Origin: Hyphomicrobium sp.
GTDB lineage: Bacteria; Pseudomonadota; Alphaproteobacteria; Rhizobiales; Hyphomicrobiaceae
Direction of reading: 5' to 3'
Length of the DNA: 64,000 nt
NCBI GenBank assembly: GCA_022844105.1
Contig: JALHMJ010000002.1
Location: forward strand, 124,001 to 188,000
Within the stretch, counting starts at the first letter, position 1; each line of letters starts with the position of its first letter. The position numbers were made by a program, and so were the translations under genes. The notes below the pieces were generated by a model. That model saw only the letters and a list, made by a program, of their open reading frames with translations. It did no database searches and was not told where the DNA came from. This document shows, one piece after another, positions 20,712 through 29,188 of this stretch.

Positions 20712-21332
20712 TCACCAGTGATAAAAAGTTGAACCGCCCTGAGCGAGGATGCGCTCCTCCTCTAAAGTCATCGGCGGAGCTGGCTCGAACCACGCCCCGT
20801 CAGGACCGCACATCGCAACATCGCCACGAGCGTCCTTCGTCAGCAGGGGCAGCCGTGTGCTAAGGCTGACAACTCGCGCGCAGAAGGTGTCCGACGATGT
20901 GGCGTCGAAATAGGCCATAAAAGAATGCGCGCAGTCAGCACATGCGCCCCCGCACCGCGCGTCCGCGATGATTGGATCATCACTGATGGGCGCATCGTAA
21001 AACGCCGGTTGGTTTACTGCCTCGCTGAAGTCGCCGGTTGTCGGATCGTAAATTAAAGTGCTCGGATCCGCCGCGGCCTTTTGATCCGAGAAAGCCGCAA
21101 ACCCTACCGCCGCCATGCCGCACGCGTTCTCATCCGTGCGAACGTCGACAGCAGGCAGACTCGCGCCGGTGATTGCGTCGACAAAATTCGAGCAACAGTA
21201 TCCTATCTCCTTGCTCGGCCCCGTACGGGCGATGCAGTCGACACAATTTTTCGGCCCCGCGCCCAGATCGAAAACTTCCTGCGGCGTCGTCGATTTACGA
21301 GCGCGGCGATGGTCAAGGGTCAGACGAAACAT
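20712..21332 (-). CDS. Cysteine-rich hypothetical protein
   Basis: A 206-residue protein with about ten cysteines, including CVDC near residue 30, CC near 48 and CGGACADC near 130. These could bind metal or form disulfides. It has no signal peptide. It lies between the gp10-like and chaperone-like genes, and its start overlaps the end of the latter by 20 bases. No phage family is recognised; a tail or connector role is only a guess from position. Confidence 0.55.
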   Translation of the reverse strand: MFRLTLDHRRARKSTTPQEVFDLGAGPKNCVDCIARTGPSKEIGYCCSNFVDAITGASLPAVDVRTDENACGMAAVGFAAFSDQKAAADPSTLIYDPTTGDFSEAVNQPAFYDAPISDDPIIADARCGGACADCAHSFMAYFDATSSDTFCARVVSLSTRLPLLTKDARGDVAMCGPDGAWFEPAPPMTLEEERILAQGGSTFYHW

Positions 21333-21744
21333 TGGGCGTCCTTTCTGTGATCGCGTTTCGATTGTGGGGCATTGCTGCGCTTCGATCGGACGCCTCGCCT
21401 AGCGCACGCGAGAGCGTTTCTTCTCCGATTGCGAGCGTGAAGATCCACAACCCTAGTCGCCGAAAGTCAGGGGAATTTTCTGAACTCCACTCGGCAATCT
21501 GGCGCCAGGTCGGCGCCTTCGGCGTGCGCACGAGCAATTTAGAAAACAGATTTGCAAGCTCCTCCGGTCGAACTGAACCAGCTTCGAGCCGCCGCCCAAA
21601 GGGTGCCGCCGCGCCGACTGTTTCCTCTATGGCTTTCAGAGTTTCGAGCGAACGCGCGCAGTAGAATCGCAAGCCCGCCACCTCGATTTCTATCTCACCC
21701 AGCGCCTCGCGCATGGTGAGCGGTTGGATTGGGTTTTCAGCCAT
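21313..21744 (-). CDS. Putative tail assembly chaperone-like protein
   Basis: A 143-residue acidic protein directly downstream of the tape measure gene; start and stop overlap as TGATG at 21744. Its size, acidity and the EIEVAGLRFYCARSLETLKAIEE helix fit tail assembly chaperones, which in most phages lie upstream, not downstream, of the tape measure gene. The name rests on position and composition, so it is tentative. Confidence 0.45.
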   Translation of the reverse strand: MAENPIQPLTMREALGEIEIEVAGLRFYCARSLETLKAIEETVGAAAPFGRRLEAGSVRPEELANLFSKLLVRTPKAPTWRQIAEWSSENSPDFRRLGLWIFTLAIGEETLSRALGEASDRSAAMPHNRNAITERTPNVSSDP

Positions 21745-23567
21745 CACGTGACCCCCCGCTCTCTGCCTTCGCGGCTCACGGAGAGGATTTGATTCGGAAG
21801 AGCCGCGTCGCGCTCGGCCAGCATGGACCGCATTTGCGCAACAGCGTCTTGCGTTGCACCTCTCGCATCAATGTTGGTCACGATGCTGATCGGAGCTGCG
21901 GCGGCCCCGTTCCCTCGTCCGGCTCCACCGAAAAGCTCTGTGGGGATGCGGGGCTCGATCCGTCCAGAGGTGTTGGGTATGAAAAGCTCCGGTCGTTTTT
22001 CGCCGACGATGTAAGCCTTCCCCTTTTCTACTGAGCCGCCATCTTCCATGAAGCCGCCGAAAAGTCCTCCGATCAGAGAGCCGATGATCCCCGCACCGCC
22101 GCCACCACCGCCGCCCAAACCACCACCGCCGCCGCCCAAAAGGGGCTGCAGAACGTTGGCCTGAAACGTCAATTTTGCGAAATCGGAAAGCATAGTGGCG
22201 ACGAAGCCGCGCCAGTTTGTTTCGCTACCATCAATCCATCCGCCGAACGCGCGTTCCAAGTTTCGGCTGAGTACGGCAGACGACTGTTCAAGACGCGACT
22301 GCGCGGACCGCAACCGATCCGTCGCCTCCGCTTCTCGCCCCTTCTCGGTTGCGGCGGCGCGGATTGCGATGCGCTCAGCATCTGTTGCGTTGCGGCCCAG
22401 CGCGCGGATTTGCGCGAGCGCCTGCTCCTGCGCCCGCAACGCTGCAACTTCGCCAACGCTCAAGCCTATCTCGAGTCGGCGGGAACGCTCGGCTTCGATG
22501 GATCGCACGAGGTTTTCAATGACTCGATCGGCGCCGGCGTCCTGACGCTCGGCTTTCGCCTGGGTGTCGATCTGGAATTGTGCCTGCTCTTGCCGCTTTA
22601 GTAACTCATTTAGTTCCGTCTTTTTTTCGGGCGCAAACGCATAGCCCCCGCGATCTGCGGAGGTGAGGATCCGTTCGCGCGTCAGCTCTGCGGCCGACGC
22701 CGCCGCGCCGGCGCCCAACAGAGACGCTTTCTTCTCTAGGAGCCGAACCTCGTCTGCGAGGCGTGCCAGCGCCTCTTCCTGTTTCTTCTGGTCTACCTCA
22801 TCAGGTGCCCAGGGGATGCGTTCCATGGCCTGGAATTGACCAAGCAGCCACGCCTGCATTTCAAGATTTTTAAGCTGCCTGTCCGCGTCGCCCTGCGGAT
22901 CGCTGATCGCTGGGCCGCGTATTTCGCCCATGCGCGCCATTTCGGCTGCCGCCTCAGCAGCGCGGCGCTTTAACTCGTCGATCTTCGCAATCGTGCGGTC
23001 GAGAAGTTCTCCCTCTGTATTGATGTCTAACGAACCAGCGGGCCGTAGCGTCGCGAGGTCGAGCTTGATGTTGCGAATGACTTCCGCTGTCTTGGCAAGC
23101 CCGCGCTCAACGAAGTTCTCGCTCGACTCGCCTGCCTCTGCCGCGCTAGCGGAATACAAGCCCAGCGCCGCCGCGGCCTGCTTGGCCTCGTCCCGCACCT
23201 CTGCCAGCCCCTGTTGAGCCAGCGCGGTTAGTACAGTCTGAACTCCTGCGGCTTGCTGCTCGATATTCGCGAACTCATCACCGCCGCCGGCTGCGCTGGC
23301 CACCTGCCGCGCCACGTCGCCCGCCAGATTCAAGACCTCGCCGATCTTGGTGATTTTCCCACCAACTTCGGCGAGCCGTCCGACGAGGCCACCGATAGAA
23401 GCACCGCCCTTTTCTCCCAGGTCAATCAACCCTTTCAGGCTGCCTCCCGTGAACCCGTCAAAATTCTTCATCAAGTCTGTCACGGACGACAGACCCGTTT
23501 GCAGCCCCTGCGTGTCAGATTTTATACGGACAACCAGGTCAGCGATTGAACTCGCGCCTTCAGGCAT
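21744..23567 (-). CDS. Tail tape measure protein
   Basis: A 607-residue protein with an N-terminal KSDTQGLQTGLSSVTDLMK segment, long Ala/Glu/Arg-rich helical stretches from about residues 100-430, and the lambda-type C-terminal block (WRGFVATMLSDFAKLTFQ, then a glycine-rich run near 480-500, GGFMEDGGSV and RPELFIPNTSGRI). Tape measure proteins set phage tail length. This one is short, which would imply a short tail or internal loss. It begins one base after an unknown 82-residue gene and directly follows the replication module. Confidence 0.85.
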   Translation of the reverse strand: MPEGASSIADLVVRIKSDTQGLQTGLSSVTDLMKNFDGFTGGSLKGLIDLGEKGGASIGGLVGRLAEVGGKITKIGEVLNLAGDVARQVASAAGGGDEFANIEQQAAGVQTVLTALAQQGLAEVRDEAKQAAAALGLYSASAAEAGESSENFVERGLAKTAEVIRNIKLDLATLRPAGSLDINTEGELLDRTIAKIDELKRRAAEAAAEMARMGEIRGPAISDPQGDADRQLKNLEMQAWLLGQFQAMERIPWAPDEVDQKKQEEALARLADEVRLLEKKASLLGAGAAASAAELTRERILTSADRGGYAFAPEKKTELNELLKRQEQAQFQIDTQAKAERQDAGADRVIENLVRSIEAERSRRLEIGLSVGEVAALRAQEQALAQIRALGRNATDAERIAIRAAATEKGREAEATDRLRSAQSRLEQSSAVLSRNLERAFGGWIDGSETNWRGFVATMLSDFAKLTFQANVLQPLLGGGGGGLGGGGGGGAGIIGSLIGGLFGGFMEDGGSVEKGKAYIVGEKRPELFIPNTSGRIEPRIPTELFGGAGRGNGAAAAPISIVTNIDARGATQDAVAQMRSMLAERDAALPNQILSVSREGRERGVT

Positions 23568-23568
23568 T

Positions 23569-23817
23569 TCAAATTCCTTTCAATTCGAGCGTCGGCAGCA
23601 GGCGCCGTAGGCGTGCAAGCAACGCCGCCTCGCCGCCGCCGGCCAACACAACTTCTATGTCTCGCTCAATGCGATCTAACGCCACATTTTCGGGCGCTTC
23701 GATCTCGACCGGTTCGATCCGGTGAAACGGAGCCACGACCGTGCCCAGCGCCGGACATTCCCCCATCCGCGCGCGACCGGCGGCGATGCGGCGACTTTTT
23801 GTTTGGCGGACACTCAT
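23569..23817 (-). CDS. Small hypothetical protein before the tape measure gene
   Basis: An 82-residue protein with a basic start and a helical C-terminal half (DRIERDIEVVLAGGG, LLARLRRLLPTLELKG). Its ATG overlaps the upstream stop codon by 4 bases and its stop lies 1 base before the tape measure start. This implies translational coupling. No family recognised. Confidence 0.55.
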   Translation of the reverse strand: MSVRQTKSRRIAAGRARMGECPALGTVVAPFHRIEPVEIEAPENVALDRIERDIEVVLAGGGEAALLARLRRLLPTLELKGI

Positions 23818-24497
23818 GCGGACCTCCGAACCACTGGCCGCGCCACGGACTCGGGTCCGCCCCCGGACGCAGCCGCTCCGCAGGACGCGGACTCGGTCGC
23901 AGCCGCCGCGATGACTCCGAGCGCCAACTTCCCGCGGCCCGCAGCCGTGGTGCGGGCGCTTGTCGAGTCCGGTGACGGATTCCCCTGCAATACTGTCCGG
24001 ACGGCCTTGATCGTAAACAACGTTGCGCGCCCGTCCTGCCGCCCCATCCGACGGAGGCGACGAGCGATTGCAACGTGCGCCGCGTCCCCAGCGCGAAGGC
24101 GGGTCCGTGCGCGGTTCACGCCGGGCAACGTCGCAAGGGCCTCACGCACAATATCGGTCGGCGCCGGGGACAATCCGCGTTCCTTGCACCACGCCGCCGC
24201 CGCTTCGTCTATGTCTTCTGGCAGCATTGGGTACCCTGCCAGCCCATCGTTGATCAGGGCGCGTGCGACTCCCTCAGCAACCTCGCCGGGGCTCGCCCGG
24301 CGGCGGCGACGGCCACAGGCTGGCGCCACGGCGGCGGCAACGGGAACTGCGGCCACCGGCGAGGCTTCCAGCGTTTCGGCGTCTACGGCCTCGGCCCGCG
24401 CCACGGTGGCGGCAATGGGCGGCGTCGGGTCGGTACGGGCGATTCCCAGCGCGACCGCAGCGCGAGCGAGGATGCCAGGGCGGGCGGGGCGCTTCAT
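23814..24497 (-). CDS. Hypothetical protein downstream of the replication gene
   Basis: A 227-residue Ala/Arg-rich protein with an ordered segment at about residues 65-160 (SPGEVAEGVARALINDGLAGYPMLPEDIDEAAAAW is a landmark region, followed by PGVNRARTRLRAGD). The ends are low complexity. I chose the ATG at 24497 because it overlaps the stop of the replication gene as ATGA. No recognised domain. Confidence 0.5.
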   Translation of the reverse strand: MKRPARPGILARAAVALGIARTDPTPPIAATVARAEAVDAETLEASPVAAVPVAAAVAPACGRRRRRASPGEVAEGVARALINDGLAGYPMLPEDIDEAAAAWCKERGLSPAPTDIVREALATLPGVNRARTRLRAGDAAHVAIARRLRRMGRQDGRATLFTIKAVRTVLQGNPSPDSTSARTTAAGRGKLALGVIAAAATESASCGAAASGGGPESVARPVVRRSA

Positions 24498-25489
24498 GCG
24501 GCGGCCCTCCCATAATCTGCTGGGGACTCTGCGGGCGCCTGCCACGCGTCCGACCGTTCGACAAGGGCGGCGAGCTTTGGATCAGTGCGCTGCCAAAACT
24601 CAACCCACGCGATCCACTGCGGCGTCCCCTTGCGAATGACGACCATAGCGCCGGCTTTCCGTGCGAGCTCAATCTGCTGGCGAACGTCGGCGCTTGTCAC
24701 TTTCGATTCTTGGTCAATCAACCTATCCACGGCGGCAGAAAGAGCCGCCGGAGGTACGTCTTGCGCCAGATCGGCCCATCCCGCGAGCGTCGCGCCGGGG
24801 TCATCGCCCAGCGCAAGACGCTTGTCGGACGCCAACATCGGCGCCACGAAGTTCTCCACCCCATCGCCGTTGCGGCCCGTCGCCCGCAGATCGGCGAGCC
24901 ACTTCGATTTGCAATCAAGCTTGGACTGGTTCCCCCCGTCACGGGGGGTTAGGGGGGAATGTTCAATTGATTGTTGAAGTGAAGTTCTACGGGTGGACTC
25001 CAGGTGTCCACCCCAGGTGGACACCACATGTCCATCCCCCGTAGCCAGTTTGTCCAGGGGGGTGGACAGGCTGTCCAGGGGGGTGGACATTGGGCTTGGA
25101 TCGACCGCATACGGTAGTACGTGGGGCGGAGGAGTGCCGGGCGGTTCAGTGTCGAGATAGGACGTAACCCGCCTTGGCTTTTCGACCTGCCCTCCGAGTC
25201 GAAGGGCTGTCACCCAGGGTGCGTAACCGACCAATGTGATCATGTTGCTCGTCTGAGAACCATCATCCCGAACGCGCTTTTTGACCGTTATGATGCCGTC
25301 GGCCTTCAGCCGGTCTAGATATCTCTGCACCGTCTTAGTCGAACACTTCGCCATCCTCGCGAGAGCGCTGTGGCTGGGATAGCATTCGCCGGTGTCCCAA
25401 TGGGCGTGGCGGGCGATCGCCTGCAGGACGAGCGTCGCCTGCGGATTACCGACGTCCTGTAAATCCGCCCAGGTCTGTGGTTCGTTCAT
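24494..25489 (-). CDS. Phage/satellite replication protein with N-terminal helix-turn-helix
   Basis: A 331-residue protein. Residues 1-100 form a winged-helix domain (LVLQAIARHAHWDTGECYPSHSALARMAKCSTKTVQRYLDRLKADG is the landmark region) like those of phage O or primosomal DnaD-type replication initiators. The middle (about 130-175) is low complexity and is encoded by DNA carrying eight copies of the hexamer TGTCCA or its complement. The C-terminal half is helical. The organisation matches lambda O, where the origin iterons lie inside the gene. It is the first gene of a translationally coupled run. Confidence 0.7.
   Translation of the reverse strand: MNEPQTWADLQDVGNPQATLVLQAIARHAHWDTGECYPSHSALARMAKCSTKTVQRYLDRLKADGIITVKKRVRDDGSQTSNMITLVGYAPWVTALRLGGQVEKPRRVTSYLDTEPPGTPPPHVLPYAVDPSPMSTPLDSLSTPLDKLATGDGHVVSTWGGHLESTRRTSLQQSIEHSPLTPRDGGNQSKLDCKSKWLADLRATGRNGDGVENFVAPMLASDKRLALGDDPGATLAGWADLAQDVPPAALSAAVDRLIDQESKVTSADVRQQIELARKAGAMVVIRKGTPQWIAWVEFWQRTDPKLAALVERSDAWQAPAESPADYGRAAA
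24991..25090. repeat. Iteron cluster inside the replication gene (candidate origin)
   Basis: Eight hexamers TGGACA/TGTCCA (the first is TGGACT) start at 24994, 25005, 25018, 25029, 25051, 25063, 25072 and 25084. Positions 25051-25068 and 25072-25089 are identical 18-base units, each an inverted repeat, with a 21-base period. A perfect 10-base inverted repeat spans 25003-25025. The arrangement is typical of initiator-binding iterons. Confidence 0.7.
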
Positions 25490-25585
25490 GACCGCGCATC
25501 ACGTTGAAATCCTCATAAACTCAAACACGACTGACGCAACTGCCTGACCTACCGTCGACGCACCCAGCGCCGCCAGCCACTCCGC

Positions 25586-25846
25586 TCACCCGTTCATCGT
25601 GCCCGGCGGGGGTGCCAGTGCTAGCAACAGAGCGAACGCCGTTTGCAGCGCATAGTCGTTTGTGGCGCAAAACCGTTGAACGTCGGACTCCAGCGCCGCG
25701 CGCTCCGCCGCGTACCGTTGCGGATCGTCGCGCATCAACGAGTTTTCGACTGCTGCTAGTGCATCGATGCGCGCGTTCAACGCCCGCCTCTCGTCCTCGA
25801 CGGTTGCGCGCAGCGTCTCGATCGGTGTTGGTGCAGGTTCGGTCAT
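25586..25846 (-). CDS. Small coiled-coil protein of the element
   Basis: An 86-residue acidic protein that looks helical (ETLRATVEDERRALNARIDALAAVENS) and ends in a hydrophobic stretch. It lies between the AlpA-like gene and the replication gene. No family recognised. Confidence 0.5.
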   Translation of the reverse strand: MTEPAPTPIETLRATVEDERRALNARIDALAAVENSLMRDDPQRYAAERAALESDVQRFCATNDYALQTAFALLLALAPPPGTMNG

Positions 25847-25872
25847 GTAGCGTTCCTAAGTTGGTGTCCAAC

Positions 25873-25901
25873 GGCCGGCGACGAGCCCATCGCCGCCGGC
25901 C
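25873..25901 (-). terminator. Hairpin downstream of the AlpA-like gene
   Basis: Eight-base GC-rich arms at 25873-25880 and 25894-25901 flank a 13-base loop in the 101-base gap between two genes of the minus strand. No T-tract follows. Confidence 0.35.
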
Positions 25902-25947
25902 TCGATACTCACAACGCAACGAACGCAACAGAACCGCCGCCCAGCGC

Positions 25948-26220
25948 CTACCCGGTGGTGCCGCATTTCTTGGGATCTTCGAGGGTCGACATGCGCTCGC
26001 GATCTCGAAGCCACGACTCAAGCGCGGACTGGCGGTAGCCCACCCGCGTCGCGGATAGCTTGATGAACCGAGGCCCTTCGCCGCTCATGCGCAGCTTTGC
26101 AAGGCGACTTTCCGAAAGGCCGGTGTAAGCCGCAGCATCCTTAGGGCGGCGGACGGGATCAAGCGGCGCAACGCCGTTGCCCTGATAAGCCTCACCGCTC
26201 ACAGCAGATTGGGCGTCCAT
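25948..26220 (-). CDS. AlpA-like / excisionase-type MerR-fold regulator
   Basis: A 90-residue protein with the helix-turn-helix DPVRRPKDAAAYTGLSESRLAKLRMSGEGPRFIKLSATRVGYRQ pattern (residues 21-65) of AlpA and HTH_17 proteins. These act as excisionases or activators of integrase genes in phages and satellites. It lies next to the integrase region, as in phage-inducible islands where AlpA controls excision. Confidence 0.8.
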   Translation of the reverse strand: MDAQSAVSGEAYQGNGVAPLDPVRRPKDAAAYTGLSESRLAKLRMSGEGPRFIKLSATRVGYRQSALESWLRDRERMSTLEDPKKCGTTG

Positions 26221-26292
26221 GATTCTCTCCGCGTCATTCGTTCCTCAGCCGGGAACGACGCGGATAGTCCCTGAGGGCGTAGGGCGCGTAAA

Positions 26293-27336
26293 TTAACTTA
26301 TATACGTGGAGCGCTTTTTTAGGTTCTGAAGTAGCTTTTTGCTCGGCCGTTGCACGCCAAACTGATCAAACATGCCGGATGCAAATTGGCCGAACGCGCC
26401 GCCCCACTCACCCCTCTCCGGCTCAGACCAAGTGAGGCTATCGTGCCCGGTTATTTCGATGTAGACCGCCCCCATCTGCCGCATGCATGCATTGGTAGCG
26501 GCCAGCGGCTTTCGTCCCCGGCGTTTCGGCGTGGTGATGGCGATTTCTGCTGTTAACAGCTTTTCCTGAGCTGCGGCGGACCATGCGCTATGTTGATCAG
26601 CAACGCCGTCGCTGCCCTCGGCCAAATCAATTGCGATCAGCATCTGCTTCACGGCGTGCTGGAGATCGCGCGTATCGGTCATGAGTTTTGTTTGCGTCAG
26701 TCGCTCGAAACACTCTGCGGACGCCTCGAAACTCCGATAGTCACCCTTCGCAAGCGCGGCCCGCATATGTCGATAGAGTTTCGCCAACTCCTCGGACTTC
26801 CGCGGTCCACGTTCCATGAGCATTTCTCGCTCAGCGGCGACATCCAAGAACCGTTGACACAGGGTGTGGCACAACTCGATGAGGCGCTGATCATCGACCT
26901 CTGCTTTATTTATAGAGGCTAGTTTATTGAACACCGGCAAGAGCGCTAACCGGAATTGGCTCCTCTCCACCCAGCGCGAGGTGAAACGTGGCGGCAAGGC
27001 CGGTGCCGATTTGCCGGCAAGCTCAGCCAATCGACATGCAGCCACGTAATCGAAGGCGTCCTGATAGACGAGTCTATCGGCAAGGTCTGTCGGGCGCGGG
27101 CTCGCGGCTACAAACCTTGTGAGCACGTCAACGGACACCACAAGCCGTTCGGCAGCTGACTCTGGCGCCTGCTCAAGATGACGATAGGTCGACGATCCCG
27201 GCCAGAGCAATTGCCTTGCTGTCCATGGCCCTACCTTGTCAACCGCTCCTCGCTCTATCATGGCTGCCCGCGACCGTTGACTGCCGGCGCGGAAGTAAAA
27301 GTCGACGTTCTTCCAATTGGTTTCACTCGCCCGCAT
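26293..27336 (-). CDS. Conserved unknown protein coupled to the integrase
   Basis: A 347-residue protein whose ATG (27336, MRASETNWK) lies 14 bases inside the integrase gene, so the two are probably translated together. The sequence is helical and charged; the C-terminal 60 residues (GAVYIEITGHDSLTWSEPERGEW as landmark) look most conserved. No catalytic motif or domain is recognised. An upstream extension to 27456 exists but is Arg-rich and overlaps the integrase. Confidence 0.6.
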   Translation of the reverse strand: MRASETNWKNVDFYFRAGSQRSRAAMIERGAVDKVGPWTARQLLWPGSSTYRHLEQAPESAAERLVVSVDVLTRFVAASPRPTDLADRLVYQDAFDYVAACRLAELAGKSAPALPPRFTSRWVERSQFRLALLPVFNKLASINKAEVDDQRLIELCHTLCQRFLDVAAEREMLMERGPRKSEELAKLYRHMRAALAKGDYRSFEASAECFERLTQTKLMTDTRDLQHAVKQMLIAIDLAEGSDGVADQHSAWSAAAQEKLLTAEIAITTPKRRGRKPLAATNACMRQMGAVYIEITGHDSLTWSEPERGEWGGAFGQFASGMFDQFGVQRPSKKLLQNLKKRSTYIS

Positions 27337-28534
27337 CGGCCGACGCCTCCTCGACTGGCGCCGCGACGTCGTCCACTTTCGCGGCCATGACGGCGGCGAG
27401 GCGAGCCCCCACCCTCTCATTTGCTTGAGTGACTGGATCGGCGGCAAGGTGGGCATAGCGGGCGGTCGTCGCCGGCACGCGGTGGCCGAGGAGGCGACCG
27501 ATCATTGGCAACGAAAGGCTCTCAGCGGCTCCGACGCTGGCGAAGGTGTGGCGCAGATCGTGAAGCCTCACATCGGGCAGCCCAGCGCGCTTTCGGACCT
27601 TGATCCATGCGCGCGTCAGGTTCTTGTATGGCTCGCCCTCGACATCCCCAGCGATCACATAGTCGTTGCCCTCAATCGCCGGCAGATCGCGAAGGATCTG
27701 GCACGCGGGCTCGCTCAGGTAGATCGACCGCCTGCCAGTTTTGCTATCTTCGAGCATCAGCAGCCGCCGGGGGAGATCGACTTCTGACCATTTCAGCGTG
27801 CGGATTTCCCCTTGGCGGGCACCAGTCAGCAAGCACAGTCGCAGCGCGGCGGCGGCGTAGATTGACAGAACGCCCTCGGCCTCCAGGGCGCCGATCGAGG
27901 CCGATGCCTTGCCTAGCTCTCCGTCCGACAAAAAGCGTTCACGGCGTCGCTCGGGAAACGCCCGGATGCGGCGGGCGGGGTTCGTATCGCGCTGGCGGTG
28001 TCCGGCATCCTCACAGTAGGAAAAAAACGACCGGCAAACGGCGAGGATGTAGTTCGCGCGGCGTGGCGTCCCGTGGCGGTCATGGTGAATTTTGGCCACG
28101 GCGGCCCGATCGACTGCAGCGACGGCCTCGGCCCCCAGTTCGGGCCTCAAAACCTGATCGACGATTTTGCGGTAGTCCTCGCGGGTGCGCGGTTTCAACT
28201 TGTGATCGACGTGAACCTTCAGCCATTCGTCCAGCGCATCCTTCACCAGCACACGGTCTTTCAGGTTTTCCGGCGCGTGCCCATCCGCCATCGCGTCCAA
28301 AATGGCGCGGGCGCGGGATCTCGCCTTCTCGGGTGCTACGTTGGGGTATCGGCCCAGCGGGCGCCTGTAGAGCTTCCCGGCGGCATAGCCCTGCACCAGA
28401 AACGCTTTCACGCCCCGCGGGCTCACTCGCACCGCAAAGCCGGTCAGAGCGTCGTCGAAGTGATAATCGGGTTTGCCATTGGCTGGTGGCACTATGGCAT
28501 CGAGGTTCTTTCGCGTGATCCGCAGTGTCGGCAT
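27323..28534 (-). CDS. int: Tyrosine-type site-specific integrase
   Basis: A 403-residue integrase of the P4 type. The N-terminal arm-binding domain has DDALTGFAVRVSPRGVKAFLVQGY. The catalytic domain has the first arginine in LLTGARQGEIRTLKW, the box II motif HDLRHTFAS, LGH and the nucleophilic tyrosine in TTARYAHL. It lies 172 bases from the right attachment repeat, as expected for the enzyme that inserted this element into tRNA-Cys. Confidence 0.95.
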   Translation of the reverse strand: MPTLRITRKNLDAIVPPANGKPDYHFDDALTGFAVRVSPRGVKAFLVQGYAAGKLYRRPLGRYPNVAPEKARSRARAILDAMADGHAPENLKDRVLVKDALDEWLKVHVDHKLKPRTREDYRKIVDQVLRPELGAEAVAAVDRAAVAKIHHDRHGTPRRANYILAVCRSFFSYCEDAGHRQRDTNPARRIRAFPERRRERFLSDGELGKASASIGALEAEGVLSIYAAAALRLCLLTGARQGEIRTLKWSEVDLPRRLLMLEDSKTGRRSIYLSEPACQILRDLPAIEGNDYVIAGDVEGEPYKNLTRAWIKVRKRAGLPDVRLHDLRHTFASVGAAESLSLPMIGRLLGHRVPATTARYAHLAADPVTQANERVGARLAAVMAAKVDDVAAPVEEASADAGE

Positions 28535-28706
28535 CGCCCCTCACAATCCGCCTACCGGCCACATCGAAACTTTGACTAGAATTTTGACTCACCGGCTGGA
28601 ATTGTCTGGAATGATCCGCAATGACTGACAAGCGCTAACACCCGAATTTCACGGCTTTTTTGCCAACATGGAACGACGCGGAACGATGCGGAACGGGGGC
28701 TAAGCA

Positions 28707-28752
28707 GACTGCAAATCCGCGTACCCCGGTTCAATTCCGGGCGTGGCCTCCA
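28707..28752 (+). repeat. Right attachment repeat (attR), partial tRNA-Cys copy
   Basis: Identical over 46 bases to the 3' part of tRNA-Cys at 12627-12672. The 5' half of the tRNA is absent, so it is not a functional gene; it marks the right end of the element. Confidence 0.95.
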
Positions 28753-28905
28753 AGATTTCTGTCGTTTTTGATTGTCACGGTGGCGTCAGACAATGCGCTG
28801 ATCGGTCTCCCTCTGGAACTTCACGCAACCCGCGCCGCGGACGCAAAAGGACTTCTCTCAGGCCGACGCTTCTGCTAATCAGCCCCGGCGCGTCATTGCG
28901 CCTGT

Positions 28906-28980
28906 TCCGCGGTAGCTCAGTGGTAGAGCATCCGACTGTTAATCGGACGGTCGTAGGTTCGAGCCCTACCCGCGGAGCCA
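28906..28980 (+). tRNA. tRNA-Asn (GTT)
   Basis: A 75-base cloverleaf with acceptor stem TCCGCGG/CCGCGGA, D arm, anticodon stem TCCGA/TCGGA with loop CTGTTAA giving anticodon GTT, T arm with GGTTCGAGCC and encoded CCA. A recombinase module begins about 200 bases downstream. Confidence 0.97.
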
Positions 28981-29188
28981 GACGTTTTTCCAATTTCGCC
29001 GACTTTTCGGTCTCTCCTTGCGCACGGAAATTACCCCGTCGTTTCCGGCGGTTACCGATGTGTCATCCGCGCGAGCCGCCACAGAGACCGCAAACCACGC
29101 CCCGGCGCGTTCGATTTCCGCAAATATCTCTGTAGCCCCTTTTTGCGCAGGTCACATGTGGAGCGTCTTGAGGCGTGCGAATTCGCTC

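Larger units (their letters stand above)
12627..28752. mobile_element. Integrative element of 16 kb in tRNA-Cys: satellite-like or gutted prophage
   Basis: The element is bounded by 46-bp direct repeats of the 3' part of tRNA-Cys and carries a tyrosine integrase next to the right repeat. Reading from the right, the order is integrase, unknown protein, AlpA-like regulator, small protein, replication protein with internal iterons, two small proteins, tape measure, chaperone-like protein, Cys-rich protein, gp10-like protein, small terminase, two unknown proteins, then a cargo segment (membrane/HTH protein, RHH regulator, lipoprotein, RhuM, two further proteins and a HipA-like fragment). There is no capsid, portal, head protease, large terminase, baseplate or lysis gene. 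The late genes are also in the reverse of the usual phage order relative to transcription. Either a deletion derivative or a phage satellite would fit. Confidence 0.85.

Noticed and set aside
23722-24952. Plus-strand frames of 229-305 codons
   Set aside because: Arg/Ala-rich antisense shadows of the coupled replication-module genes.
24991-25090. Considered as a small CRISPR array
   Set aside because: Units are palindromic hexamers with 3-16 base gaps and lie inside a coding frame; there are no spacers of uniform length and no cas genes.
25521-26021. Minus-strand frame of 166 codons
   Set aside because: Overlaps the 86-residue gene in another frame and is low-complexity Arg/Ser sequence.
28680-28752. 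Second tRNA-Cys gene
   Set aside because: Only the 3' 46 bases match; acceptor 5' strand and D arm are absent, so it is the att repeat.
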